The position numbers and the translations under genes are program-made. Shown here one piece after another: positions 28,207-39,738 of a stretch of 64,000 nucleotides of DNA; the first letter of the stretch is position 1; each line of letters starts with the position of its first letter. The DNA is from Triatoma infestans (lineage: Eukaryota; Arthropoda; Insecta; Hemiptera; Reduviidae). The notes beneath the pieces were generated by a model. That model made no database searches, was not told where the DNA came from, and worked only from the letters and a program-made list of their open reading frames with translations. The DNA lies in assembly GCA_011037195.1 (NCBI GenBank), contig JAAEAF010000238.1, positions 332,735 through 396,734 on the forward strand. Direction: 5' to 3'.

Positions 28207-29149
28207 GCTTCACAAACCAGCACGTATTCATTATCGTCGTCGGGGCACAATAATAAAAGAAATTAATGTCTTATTTCAAGCAGATATTATCGAAATGATA
28301 CCCTACGCTAAGCAGAAGAGCGGTTATAGATAGATTGTTTTTCTAAATATGCTTGGGTTTAGCCTGTGAAATCTAAAAGTGCCGAAGAAGTAACTCGAGC
28401 GATGGCGAAGATCATTAACTGTAGTAACAGAATTTCAAAGAACTTCAGACGGATAATGGTAAAGAATTTTAAATGCCACTTTTAAGAAACTTATGAACAA
28501 GCATAGCATAAATCATTATAGCACATTTAGCCAAATTAAAAGCGCTATTGTGGAGTGTTTTAATAGAACTTTCAAGTCCATGCTGTATCAATTATTTAGC
28601 CTAAATGGTAATTACAATTATACTAAACATTTACGCGATTTGATCAATACGTATAATAACACAGTGCACGGCAAAATTGGTTTAAAACCTTCAGAACTAA
28701 ATTTCAATAATGAGGCGTTTATATTAAAAACTATTTACTCTTCTGGCGAGCGAACAGATAAACAGCGTTTTAGGGAGGGTGATTATGTACGTATTTCAAA
28801 AAGAAAAACCATATTTACTAAGGGTTATACACCCAATTGGAGCTCTGAAATTTTTAAAATTACCACTGTTCGTAAAACAATTCCGTATACATACTTACTG
28901 GAGGACATCAATAAACAACCTATTCAAGGCGCATTTTATGTCGAAGAATTGCAGAAAACTAAATATAAAGATGTTTACGTTGTAGAAAAAATATTGAAGC
29001 GTAGAAAACATAAATGTTCGGTGGCTAGGTTTTTCGAAACCTTCTTGGATAAATATAAACGATTTAGTAAATTAATAAATATTGTTTATTATCGAACGCA
29101 TATTTTTCACCTTAACCTTTTAAAATGTCAACATGCAAGTGTAAAATAA
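28178..29149 (+). pseudogene. DDE integrase with chromodomain, heavily damaged
   Basis: The ATG at 28178 gives M-S-V-K-E-I-V-V and the first catalytic Asp in F-Q-A-D-I-I-E-M. A deletion removes part of the region after it. Stops and shifts cover 28330-28490, where the second Asp region (Q-T-D-N-like) is recognisable. The frame 28493-29149 is open. Here S-A-I-V-E-C-F holds the Glu, and the C-terminus has W-S-S-E-I-F-K and V-E-K-I-L-K-R-R. The last chromodomain strand is recognisable in another frame (W-L-G-F), so a further shift lies near 29010. Confidence 0.8.
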
Positions 29150-29289
29150 ATAAAAACAAAATAAATATATTTAAAGTACATTTCTACATTTTCAGAATAA
29201 AATTTCAATACAATAGGTGTACAAAGCTTTTCCAAGTAATTTAATTGTTCATTAATATCTGGAAACAAACACTAATTTAAAATATTCAT

Positions 29290-29520
29290 TTTAATTTAAA
29301 ACGGACATTATGACCATGCAATCTGTCATAATGTCCGTTTGAAGTTTTCTCTTTGCAATGTTTTTAAATTTGTTTTAATTCATATAAATCATTATCAACA
29401 TTTATGTATTGTTTTGCCAAACTGATTTGATCAAGAGTAATTGTCGGTAAAGTAGATGCAAACTTCTTATAGTTATCACTCGCGATAATTGCTGAATACT
29501 GATCAGTCATTGTACTAATA
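29290..29520 (-). pseudogene. Degraded copy of small protein S
   Basis: The ATG at 29520-29518 starts M-T-D-Q-Y, then I-I-A-S-D-N-Y-K-K-F, equivalent to the start of the gene at 7044. A TAA at 29364-29366 is followed in frame by T-S-N-G-H-Y and then, after a deletion, H-N-V-R-F-K-L, matching the C-terminal part of S. The upstream 36 bases (about 29501-29572) are tandemly duplicated, which extends the open frame artificially. Confidence 0.7.
29301..29342. other. Perfect 16 bp inverted repeat inside the S pseudogene
   Basis: AAACGGACATTATGAC (29301-29316) pairs perfectly with GTCATAATGTCCGTTT (29327-29342) around a 10-base loop. It lies where the S pseudogene has lost sequence between S-N-G-H-Y and the basic block, so it may have formed at the deletion junction. 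Confidence 0.85.
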
Positions 29521-29576
29521 AATTTTAATAATAACTGATCAGTCATTGTACTAATAAATTTTAATAATAAAGTCAG
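29506..29576. repeat. 36 bp tandem duplication
   Basis: CTGATCAGTCATTGTACTAA followed by TAAATTTTAATAATAA occurs twice in succession, covering the start codon region of the S pseudogene. Confidence 0.85.
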
Positions 29577-29843
29577 TTTATTAATTATCAAAAAATACCT
29601 TCACTAAAACAGCACGCGTGTTTAAAATAAAATTTACTTAAATATATACATGACCTTTTACAAAACGAATCCAATGCAATAATAAGTTAATTAATTCCTA
29701 TATTAAAAACCTTGAACGAAGATAACCTTAAGAATAGTTGTAGCGGATGCGGGGGGGGGGATCTGCACATACCCAGCACACACACACACACGCGCACATA
29801 GCAATTTTATATATACTACATTTTTAACTATATCTTAAACAAG

Positions 29844-30060
29844 GCCTGAGTGGAGTAGTGGTAACGTACTCGATTTTAGTGCTAAAAGTTGGTGGTTCGA
29901 TTCCCAAGTTAAAATTATTAATTTTTATTTTCAATACTAAATTTCCCCTTCTTCTTTTTCACTTGCCTCCAGGCCTGGATGCGGCCATGTTGCGGGGAAA
30001 TTGGTGCCAGGATGCGCCTTTTCTATCTACTGAAGCGGTCAACACGTGTTCACGGCACAG
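29844..30060 (+). repeat. SINE-B-like element
   Basis: The head around TGGAGTAGTGGTAACGTACT and GGTGGTTCGATTCCC have the spacing of tRNA A and B boxes. The body CTTGCCTCCAGGCCTGGATG...GGTGCCAGGATGCGCC parallels the SINE-B body. A functional tRNA is unlikely because the acceptor stem does not close. Confidence 0.55.
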
Positions 30061-31075
30061 ATTTGCTCTCAGTAAAAATAGTTAATGAGTTTATTAACAT
30101 CTCCAATAAAAGGAATGTTATGATATTTCTTTTCTTACTGAACATTAACATCAGAATAACATTAAATTCACGCGAGCATAAATAACTGGTAATTATAACT
30201 CTTGGGAGTATATTCTATTAAAAGTGTATCAAACTTTCTTTGACAAGGGTATTTATAAAGTTTTTGACATTGTTATTTTATCACACAAAATGATTGATCA
30301 CAATGTTGATGATGTCATTTCTTCCCTATCTATTATTATGTACAGGGGTCGGTTTATCATGGTAAATAATGGAATCACTTTAACTTCCAGTAGAACGATA
30401 TTGTAAGGCGCAACTTTAATCTTCCAAGACATTATCAGTTTCACTGACAAGAGCTTTATTGGGAAAGAGGTTTTTTTTTGTGATGCTTAGGAGCTTTATT
30501 TTGTTTTTTCTTTATCAACTAGCGTTGTTCAGAGCGACTTTACAGTCATTATGTTTAAGAAAATTCATAAATCACAGACATCTGTGAGATTATTTAGAGA
30601 AATTGTCGGTGCGCGCTGAATCCGGACAATTTTGGGCCCTACATGTGTGAAAAGATTGCTTTAGACAGAAGTCATTGCAAGTCAGAGTCATTGCAATAGT
30701 TCCGTTTCATACTTCTGTAAAGTCAAAATGGTTAAATAGCTTTCAAAATAAAGTCATAAGCCTGTATGTTTTGAATAATTTATAAGTTTTCAATTTTTTT
30801 TGCTTCGAATTTACTAAATTTATTTCTACATAGTCTAAGTCTACATTTTCACATTCTATTTCTTTTTCTAACCAATAATTGGATTTATACAGTGTCTCTA
30901 GTTTTCAGATCTCCAGTATATAACGCTTCTTCTTCTTATAATTTATTTGTTTAATTGAACTAATAATTAGTTCGATTCTTTTTTTCTCTAGTTTAGAAAC
31001 TAGATTTTGATTGAATTAACTCTTACGTAGATTTCTATCTTTAAAGACTCCTACAATACTTGGTCAATAGCTACA
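30061..31075. other. No gene recognised; right part belongs to a dispersed repeat
   Basis: There is no protein domain. From about 30925 the sequence matches 59600-59735 (shared TTTATTTGTTTAATT and CTAATAATTAGTTCGATTC), which leads into the palindrome's family. Confidence 0.4.
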
Positions 31076-31928
31076 ATCTCCAGATCAAAGAAAAGTTTTT
31101 TAACCGAAAATTGTGAATTCTATTGAGAAATTTTTATGGGTGTTTAACACCACTTCTATTATTTCCCACTAGTAGAAACGGCCAAATACAAAATGGCGAA
31201 CTTACATTGAATCTTGCGTTTCCTCCTAATTCTGTTTTGCCTTCTTTTTCAATAATGGAATGAAAATCCTGATTTTTTTTCTTTATAGCTTACAGTAATT
31301 TTGATAAAGCAATAAATATTATGTTAGAAATGAATTGATTTTTAGCAATTTTTTTTTTATATTGCATAATTTGATAATTTATAAAATACCTACGAAGGGA
31401 AAATTAGCAAAAAAAATTCTAATCTAGATTTTGTATAGAAATAATTAGCCATCACAGTGTAGAAGTGAAGGTGTGAAATGTGGCCAATCAGAAATTTAGG
31501 AATTATCATGTGGACTACGCCCACATTTGCCACCTTCTTTTCTACACTGTGATTGGCTAATTATTTATAGTTATTTATTTCTATGAAAAATCTAGTTTAG
31601 AATTTTTTTTTACTAATTTTTCCTTCGTAGGTATTTTATAAATTATCTGTCTTGTCCAATAATAACTTTTTATAAAAAAAAAATGCAAAAAGTGAAGTTA
31701 TTTCTAACATAATATTTATTATTTTACATAATTATTGTGAGCTATAAAGAAAAAATCAGCATTTTCATTCCATTGTTGTAAAAGAAAGCAAAAGAGAATT
31801 AGATCCGCCATTTTGTATTTGGCCGTTTATACGAATGGAACAAAATAAAACTGATGTTAAACACCCACAAAAATTTCTCCTATTAATTCATAATATTTAG
31901 TCAAAGAACTTTTCTTAGTCCTGGAGGC
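31076..31928. repeat. Fold-back palindrome of about 850 bp
   Basis: The left arm (about 31076-31484) and right arm (about 31521-31928) are inverted copies, mostly alignable along their full length, around a spacer of about 36 bases. Matching words include AAATACAAAATGGCG/CGCCATTTTGTATTT and TAGCCA..CACAGTGTAGAA/TTCTACACTGTGATTGGCTA. Transcripts in either direction would fold into one long hairpin. A single arm recurs at 59735-60075. It may be a MITE or fold-back element. Confidence 0.85.
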
Positions 31929-32299
31929 GACACTACTCTGATGTAGCCTATTGTATTTATGGGCGAAACGTCTGTTTACAACAAACTAGTGATGCAGTCT
32001 CAACCCGAACACCTCAGTGTTTTACATGAATAAAACTAGTTAACAGAAAATAAAGTAACGCAAAGTTATATGAGTGTTTCATTCTAGTTTTCAATTTTCT
32101 ACATAACTATACAGTAAACAAAAGCGTTTTATAACATAGAAGGAATCTCTATTTTGCTGGGTATAGGGTTAAATAGTAATTCCATTTTGCAAGCTACAGG
32201 ACCAAGAATGTCTGAAAATAAGTGTGTAAAGCGTTGTAGATAGTGTGACTGCCACTGCAGTACCCTTTGGGATCTACCCAGGTTATCATCTGGTGGCTG

Positions 32300-32321
32300 T
32301 AAAAAAAAAAAAAAAAAAAAG
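32300..32321. repeat. Poly-A tract
   Basis: About 20 consecutive A bases lie on the plus strand within unrecognised sequence, possibly the remnant of a retroposed tail. Confidence 0.6.
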
Positions 32322-32794
32322 GTTCCACCTAAATTAAAGTGGGGGGACACCAACCTGACCTGGCCATTAGGTTTGGTACGAGAATTGTTACTCTCTCTTC
32401 CTTCCTTCCTTAGGGAATTGTCCAAGAAGGAAATGGTGGTGTAAGAGAGATGGGGGATGTTTCTTAAGTGATTGATTTCAGCACAATATAAAATCTACTC
32501 TTATATGGGAATCTCTTTAGGAATTTATCTCAGCATTTTTGTAGATTAAACTGTTATGGAGAAAAGTTTGTTATTATGATATTTCGTGTTCATACTAAAA
32601 AAAGTACAGTAAAATATTTAGTATAATTTGTTCCGAGTTTGCCAAAAATGCTGTATTTTAAAATTCTTTACAATTAATAAATGAATTATTTCATTTATGA
32701 ATTAATAAAACGTAATTATCTATCTTTATTTAGTTAACCATATTCTTGTCTCCGTGTATAACTTTACAAGAAAAACTGTTGCTTTCTTTTACAG

Positions 32795-33105
32795 TTCAAA
32801 TACAACATTACTGATTCTCAAGAAATGTGGTCTGCTTGTAATTCTAACGTTTCTGAAAATCTGCACCATTTAATCCAGTATTGTCCCATTACATTCTCTT
32901 TTCCCCAAAAACTACATCGTATTTGTCAATTCCATAACACTAAAGATTAATTGCCCAATATTATATCTATTAATGATGAACATAAGATAAAACCAGTTTC
33001 CTGCCGATTACTATCAATTCAAGATCTTAAAAAAAAAATAAGATCATTTACATTGATGAATGATTTTGGTTTCAAATTGTCTCAATTTGTTAGTAAATTT
33101 TAAAT
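32795..33105 (+). pseudogene. Possible LINE C-terminal remnant
   Basis: One frame reads C-N-S-N-V-S-E-N-L-H-H-L-I-Q-Y-C-P, resembling the Cys/His knuckle (C...V-x-E-T-x-x-H-L-x-x-x-C-P) at the end of many LINE ORF2 proteins. Stops follow. There is no RT sequence beside it, so the assignment is tentative. Confidence 0.35.
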
Positions 33106-33284
33106 ATTCTTGAATAGTCTCCTATAGGTTCTTTGAAGGTTTGCTTCTCAATACATCTGATATACAGTATTTTAAAAAGCTGAATGATCTTAATTAATTT
33201 TTTTTCATATGTGTCTTTTTTAGAGTACTGTTATCTCTTTCTTAAATTCCTCGTTTCATTGTTTTTTTGTTTTTTTTTTTAATT

Positions 33285-33497
33285 AAAGGCGCGTTAACAT
33301 CTATGGTCATTGGCATCTCAATGCACTGCCGGCCTTTGGACAGCGTTCTCTTGCTACAAACAACACTGTCCATCACCGGATAGTGAGCTGTAGGGACTCC
33401 TAAGAAGAGAAAATCTAAGGACAGCAAGCTGGATTCGAACCCGGAACCTCCGCGTTGCTAGTCCGGCGCGCTTATCACTGAGCTAATTCCTTCCCTC
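33285..33497 (-). repeat. SINE-A, poly-A subtype
   Basis: Read leftward it starts GGGAAGGAATTAGCTCAGTG (A box) with GGTTCGAATCC (B box) and the family body; an A-rich tail lies at 33270-33290. The 5' end touches the (ATT)n at the 3' end of the neighbouring LINE. Confidence 0.85.
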
Positions 33498-33499
33498 CA

Positions 33500-36375
33500 T
33501 TATTATTATTATCTTTTGGCATCACGCCATTGTGGAAACGCTGAGCAAAGGGGTGGCAACAGCCACAACCTCTGCACAGTTCACGTCACCTAATTTTCCT
33601 CTCACTTCTTAGGTTCAGCAGGATACAGATCTCCATCTTCCCTCATGAGTCTTTCACAGCGCAACAAGCCATAAAGTGTGCTTACAATTCAGTTACAGTT
33701 AAAAATTTGCGCACTATCCTGGCGGTATCATGAAGAACTACTTGCTGGGCTTCGCCGACAGCGATAATGGAAGTTCCAGTCGGCCGATGGCCTCAATTGG
33801 TCTCGCGGCCCTTAGGCAAGGGAGGCACCTGGATCACTATAAGTGAACATTTTTCTTCTCTTTGTCAGTTTTTAATTTTTTTGTGTTTTCATGTATTTCT
33901 TATCAGTAGTAGCCCGACTTGGCCATCGTTATGAGGGGTCCTGCGGCCCTGGCCGTCCTTTCCCTGCAGCAAAATCTCCCTGACGATCCTACAGGAATGG
34001 AGGATTACAGCTTCTGCATTAGAGCTAGCGTCTTTTATTAATCTTAAGTTGGAGCAGTCCATCCCGGATAGCGCGCGGGATTAAACCAGCTGCAGAGATG
34101 ACAATCGGCACAATGTCGACAGATTTAACGTCTCTCCAAAGAGAAGCAACCTCAGCTGCCAGCGGCCTGTACCTAATCAATTTCTCATTGAAGGCCCGCA
34201 CAACATTAGCCGAGTCCGGGATGTAACATCTATGATATAAACCTTACTCTCACTCTTATTGTGCCACACAATATCAGTTCGGGTGCCCTCTACTGTGTGA
34301 TCCGTGAGCACCACGCGACCCCAATAGAGTGTGTGCCCGGAGCTCTCTTTCACCGGTTCGGGATCTTACTGGTAGTAGGGTGGGACGACTGAGCGAATAC
34401 CCAACTTCAATGCCAACTCCCGGTGCAGAATTTTGGCCATACTATTGTGCCTCTTAAGGTACTCCATCTGTGCCAACATTGGACAGGCAGAAAGAAGGTG
34501 GTGGATCGTCTCTGGGGCAGAGTGGCATAATCTGCACTTGACATCCTGGACACTGACATCTCCTATAATATAACGCATATAGTACCTGGTAGCCACCACC
34601 TGATCCTGAATGGCAATTAGGGTCCCCTCAGTTTCTGGGTAAAGTTGCCCATGGGTAAGCCACATCACTGACGCCTCTTTGTCTATGGCGTCACCATCTA
34701 GCGCTGCGGGGTATTGCCCATGTAAGGCCTTGGCACGCCATGCTGCGGCCATATCAGTGGTGGAGTCCCGAACCTCCGGCATCCCCGAAGCCGCCCTGTG
34801 TAAATCTAAAGGGGTATATCCCTTATCAGCCGCCATTACTGCCCCGATCAGACTCGAGTCCCGGTGGGTATAGAAATAAGCTCTCATTCGAGCAACCTGT
34901 GTATCATGAAGGCCCGCGATACTGACTATACCACGTCCACCTTCCGATCGCGGCAACTCCATTCTTTCGATGGCAGGCCTGGGGTTGTGTTTATTTTGCC
35001 TGGTAGGCGCTGTTCTAATTGAGCGCTGCAGCGCCCCCAATTCTGTGGCGGACCACTTTATCACCCCAAACGTATACGACAAGACCGGAACGCAGTACGA
35101 GTTGATAGCCCGAGTCAAATTGCCACTTCGGAGACCTGTCTTAACTGTCAAGTGAAGACGCTTTTTGAACTTGTCAATCACAAGCTGCTTAACCACTTTG
35201 TGTTCTATGCCTCTCGCTTGCTGTATCCCCATGTATTTGTACATTTCTGTTTCCGCTATGGCTTCGAATTCCCTATGGTCATCGATCTGATTAGGAGTGG
35301 GTGTTATTTTGCCACGTAGGATCGTTTGAGTGCGACATTTATCAAGTCCGAACGTCATCGAGATGTCGGCGGAGAACATTCTGACCTGATCAAGGAGGAG
35401 TAAGTGTCGGTCTTTGCGACCGGCGTATACCTTCAGATCATCCATGTACAACAAGTGTGATAACTTATGTTCGGACGCAGCGGTGCCACTCAAAGAATAG
35501 CCGTAGCTGAGGAATCAAGCAATCGAGACAGCGGGTTAACCGCGAGGACAAACCAGAGTGGGCTCAATGCGTCGCCCTGAAAGATACCCCTCCTGACCGG
35601 TATGGACCTGGACCGCACAGTGGTCGCTTTTTGCGGGGTAATCAAGCATGTGCGCCAGCTCCCCATGGCTGTACTGAGGAAGCTTACTATACTGGTGGGC
35701 ACCCCATATATTTTCAGGATATCTATCAGCCAAGTATGTGGTACCGAGTCATATGCTTTCTGATAGTCAATATATGCCATGCACAGATTACGTTTCATTC
35801 TCTTAGCCTGTTCCATAACTACAGAGTCAACCGTCAGAAGTTCTTTACACCCGTAAGTGCCTTTCGCACAGCCTTTTTGCGCTTCCGATATGACGTTCTG
35901 GCCATCAACATGATCATAGATTCTGTCAGCTAGGCACGTGGTGAGTACCTTATAAATGGTGCATAGACACGTGATAGGTCTATAATGGCCTGGGTCCCGC
36001 GTGCTGCCCCCCTTATGTTTCAGGAAGGTCTAGTAATATTATTACTAGTCATAAACAGCGGCATGGATTCCGGCCTGCGAACAATATGACTCACCCAAGT
36101 GGCTAAACTATTGTGCGTGGTTGTGAATTTCTTCAACCAGAAATAGTGGATACCGTCGGCACCAGGGGCCTTCCAATTCGGGCATCGGCTGAGCGCATTC
36201 ATAATTTCGCCTACCTCAAAATTCTCAAACACCACAGCTGGGCGAGAATCACGGTGCTCTGCCAGATGCCGCAGCCACGGGGCCTGTCGGTTATAATCCG
36301 CAGCCTCCGACCATAATCCGCCCCAATACTGACTAAATTCATATGTGGAGGGAATGAAATCTGTAGAACGCCGCC
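33500..36375 (-). mobile_element. Dong/R4-like LINE with REL endonuclease, 5'-truncated, in (TAA)n
   Basis: The leftward coding remains run from RT fingers near 36300 to the nuclease near 34130. Both ends lie in ATT/TAA repeats: ATTATTATTATTAT at about 33500-33514 and the long array at 36377-36421. R4-clade elements such as Dong are known to insert in TAA arrays, and restriction-like endonuclease LINEs as a group are target-specific. Non-coding 3' sequence spans 33515-33950. Confidence 0.7.
33950..36316 (-). pseudogene. REL-endonuclease LINE reverse transcriptase, frameshifted
   Basis: Segments in leftward order are: about 36316-36020, with N-A-L-S-R-C-P-N-W-K-A-P-G-A-D-G-I; 36010-35830, broken, with the R-P-I-T-C-L region; 35816-35490, with Y-I-D-Y-Q-K-A-Y-D-S-V-P and R-G-I-F-Q-G-D-A-L-S-P-L; and 35493-34366, open for 375 codons, with catalytic L-L-Y-M-D-D-L-K, thumb sequence and C-R-L-C...H-H-L-L-S-A-C-P. 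After a stop (34366) the frame continues with R-x-x-x-T-D-I-V-W and K-V-Y-I-I-D-V-T, a PD-(D/E)XK nuclease core, then S-V-D-I-V-P-I-V-I-S-A. This order (RT, knuckle, nuclease) defines R2/R4-type LINEs. Confidence 0.85.

Positions 36376-36376
<1 letters not shown>

Positions 36377-36421
<45 letters not shown>
36377..36421. repeat. (TTA)n microsatellite
   Basis: About 15 TTA units lie at the upstream edge of the leftward LINE, likely its target array. Confidence 0.9.
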
Positions 36422-36422
<1 letters not shown>

Positions 36423-36599
36423 TTGTGTCAACCTTACATTGAGCTTACAATGACTATAGCAGATATATAAAAATTACTCCACAATAGGAATGTGATGAAT
36501 TTATTTTTATTATAATAATTACTATTATTATTTTTATAATTGATGATTCATGAGCTTAACTCTGTTTGTTTGGGGAAGTGTGTTGCGTGACAGAAACAT

Positions 36600-36770
36600 G
36601 AAGTTGAAGTCATCTCTCTACACGAACTTGATAGCCTTACTATGGGACGATGGATGGGAATTCGGAAACCTGTAGGTACAATAAAAATAAGTTTGCTACG
36701 ACGGATAAAATCCCAGTTATCATCCGGCATTGCCGACTTATCCACACATTAAACATTCCATGTTTTAGAG
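36600..36770 (+). repeat. Degraded copy of the dispersed repeat with hammerhead-like segment
   Basis: CTCTACACGAACTTG, then ACGATGGATGGGAATTCGGAA, CTACGACGGATAAAATCCCA and ATCCGGCATTGCCGACTTAT parallel 59780-59910. The putative ribozyme core is mutated here. Confidence 0.55.
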
Positions 36771-38230
36771 GAAATTACACCATCAGAACTATAAGAAATA
36801 ATCGTGTGAGATATTTTTTACGTGTAAGAATTGTTAACTACGATTACCAGGTCGTAAAAAAATCAACTACACACTCACAAATATATTCTTCAAAATGTTG
36901 CTAATTGAATTCCAATTAATGTTGAAAAGAAAACTGATAGAAATGAGCTATTTTTCTAAAGCATTCTAATAGCTATAGCATCATTATATAGAAATATATA
37001 TGTTACTCCGGATTGTCCTGAGTCAAAGAAATGGACTTTGCGAATATTTGCTTCCTTCCAATTGTTAATTACTTCCTCTTTCTTCTCACATTATACTGTC
37101 ATTATACATTACTATCGTTTAATTAGTTCATTCATAATTTGAAATAAAAAAGAAATACATTAATTAAATTAAATTAATGATATATGAAGATGATGAAAAC
37201 CAGTTTGAATGGAAATGTAGAAAGCTTGATGTAGAACTGTGTAGTGACATCTCTTAAGGATTTTACCCGGGGAACTTGAAACACTTGTTGGAAGAGTTGT
37301 TGAAATGACACGAGAAAGCAATCATTCAGCAGTATTACTCCTTTTTCCTCTGGTTTGTCTACTTGAAAAGAAAAGAGAGGAAGTAGACTTGAATATAGAG
37401 GGGAAGTTTCCTGGATTAGAAACAAGGAGGAAGTCGTTCGTGGTAGTTAGGGTTTTGTAATATTGTGATACAAGGAGGTTGGTGGGATCTATTCTTAGTC
37501 TTCATCTAAATATTTTCCATCTTTCTTTTTACGGCGCCCTCTCATTTTGTAGTAATTATCAAACAAAATCCGCCATGATAATGTTTCCTTTCCTATTAAT
37601 ATTCCTTTATGTAGTATGAGTTAACATGTTAACATTAACATTTTAGAATTCCGATTATTATTGTTATATAAGTTGCTAGTTATCTCCGACTTTTATATAA
37701 GTTGCTAGTTCATTTCCATTCAAATAACTTCCCGCTTTAGGCATCCATCTCTTGTCTTATTTATGTCTTGAAAATTAGACTGAGATTTTCAGAGAATTAT
37801 ATTTATCAAATTGAAAGTCTCTGGCTGACTATTATGAAGCTTTCTATTTTCTCTGCTCTCTGTAATTCTACAAAAATTGTAATGGTAACGGGATGGTGAG
37901 GAATGGTGAAATGATGAACTGCCATTTTACTCACAATTTATATTTTACGATTTACTTAGAGAGGAGAGATGAGTACATGGAGGGGGTTGAGGGACCGAGA
38001 GGAGAGTGATGGCGATGATGGGTGGTAGTGTGATGAATGAACAATGGTGATAGCTGTGGCTGTTCGCCGCCAGAAGAGCTGTCTGTCTAGTAAGAACTTT
38101 TGTTCTACGGTGGATTACCTAGGGTTGGTCTAGCTTGGTGAACCTTTCAAGATTGAACTTGACATTTGGGCAACTCTTCAGAGTTTATTTTGAAATTGTT
38201 GTCAAGTCGTCAGTCATCCTTTACATTTTC
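36771..38230. other. No gene recognised
   Basis: There are no identifiable domains. The 83-codon minus frame at 37174-37425 has no motif. ATAAGTTGCTAGTT is repeated at about 37669 and 37698. Confidence 0.35.
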
Positions 38231-38237
38231 TTACATC

Positions 38238-38356
38238 TCATTTTCAAATCAATTAAAGCACATTAACATTTGATGTCAAGAACTATAAGCGGTGATGCAC
38301 CTCTTTACATCCTTTGACAACTCATTTTCAAATCAATTAAAGCAAATTAACATTTA
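38238..38356. repeat. Direct repeat of about 36 bases
   Basis: CTCATTTTCAAATCAATTAA plus AGCANATTAACATTT occurs at about 38238-38273 and 38321-38356. Confidence 0.8.
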
Positions 38357-38422
38357 CATGTTGCAGCAATTACATTTTGCTTTAATTCCGCATTTGATTT
38401 CAAAAGTACTAACTAATGCTTC

Positions 38423-38516
38423 TGTAACAGCAAGAGAAGCTCAACCACTCTCTCGGATTGGAGTGGGAGAAGCTTCTCTTGCTGTCTGTGGTTGCAGAGC
38501 TTCTCTTGCTGTTACA
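38423..38516. other. Long hairpin with perfect 20 bp stem
   Basis: TGTAACAGCAAGAGAAGCTC (38423-38442) is perfectly complementary in inverted order to 38497-38516, with 54 bases between. An extra copy of AGCTTCTCTTGCTGT at 38470-38485 offers an alternative inner stem. An open frame (38292-38585) runs through it, but the repeat makes coding doubtful. Confidence 0.8.
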
Positions 38517-38599
38517 CTTCTGACGGATTCATTAGGCTTACTCACAGCTCTCCGGGATGTATTGTTAGTAAAGAAAAGCTTGTGATCTTCTTACAGATC

Positions 38600-39730
38600 A
38601 GCGAGCACAAAACAAGTGATTTTCATTAATGAAAGAGCCGAGAGGCGGCTAAACCAGCTGCTTTTAATAATAGATCGGAAGAAATCATCTCTGTGCGGCC
38701 TATTGACTTGCAAATACATATGAAGCAAATAATATCATTAATTGTGTTCGAGAATGACGACCGATCAATCAACCTCGGGTTCTTCCAGACTTCCTAGAGA
38801 AGTTGCGAAGTACATTGCAAATAATTCAGTGCCTTCCAAGATCGCGAAGAATTACCATTTCTAAGGTGCTAATGACCGCCGCTGTCGGTGCGCCACGCTC
38901 ACAAAGTAAAAAGTAACTACTAACATTTTTTCCCTGTTATTTTCCGATTTTATGCAACTATTTAATAAAGAATTTACTAAACAATACCAGGAATCATGTT
39001 TGATACATAAATATTCAAAGTATTTCTGGATAATATTATGCTATAAAAGGATAGGCATGTACAAAAACATTACTTCGTATATAATGGTTATAATATATAC
39101 GAGATGAAAGCATCTGATTCCAACAGTATGCCCCAGGGAGTTTATTGGCAAGATTGGGGGGGAGGATGTAGATGGTAGGGGTAAAATGGCTTTACATAGT
39201 GGAACTGGAATACTGGTAGCGCTCCGCTGTTGTAGTGCATGACGTAAATTCAGCGGTCTCCCCCGGGATTGCGGTCGTCATGCCTAGCGCATCTCGAATA
39301 GCATTGTCAACCGATGATAGGTTGGTTGATTTGCTAACCATACAGCTTATTGCTTCGCTCATTCACAGCAAATTCACTAGGTCCGTTTTAGTTGGATATT
39401 CTGTTTGTTTCTCTTTCATGAGTTTTCAGTACATTGTTGTTTGTTAATATAAGTATGATTATTACTTTTGAAAGGAGGCTTCCATTTTACTTCTATTGAT
39501 TGGTGTAGCTCCTAGTGATCTAGTCAACATTTGAATGTACTATTTAAATTTAATTTAAATTTGCATTAGTAGTTCTGTTTGACGCTACTTTCTTGTTACT
39601 TTTACTCCTTGCAAGAGGAAGTCTTGCGATCAAGTAAGATTTTCGAAATTGAATTTTCGAACCGGAAATAAAATTTTCAAGTTCTCCTGAGTACGATTAA
39701 ATGCCAAATTTCCTTTTTTACTAGAAAGCA
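38600..39730. other. No gene recognised
   Basis: Nothing is identifiable on either strand. The 70-codon frame at 39235-39447 has no known motif. Confidence 0.35.
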
Positions 39731-39738
39731 AGAACCAG

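Larger units (their letters stand above)
27256..29520. mobile_element. Second, truncated provirus of the same lineage (element 2)
   Basis: Homologues of four element-1 genes occur in order: DUF8207-like C-terminus, fibre-like, integrase (all rightward) and small protein S (leftward). The capsid half is missing; repeat R1 abuts the left edge. Protein similarity to element 1 is clear but far from identical, so the two descend from distinct insertions or an old split. Confidence 0.8.

Noticed and set aside
29301..29342. Intrinsic transcription terminator
   Set aside because: The host is eukaryotic, and the hairpin sits at a deletion junction in a pseudogene, so a bacterial-type terminator is not a sensible reading.
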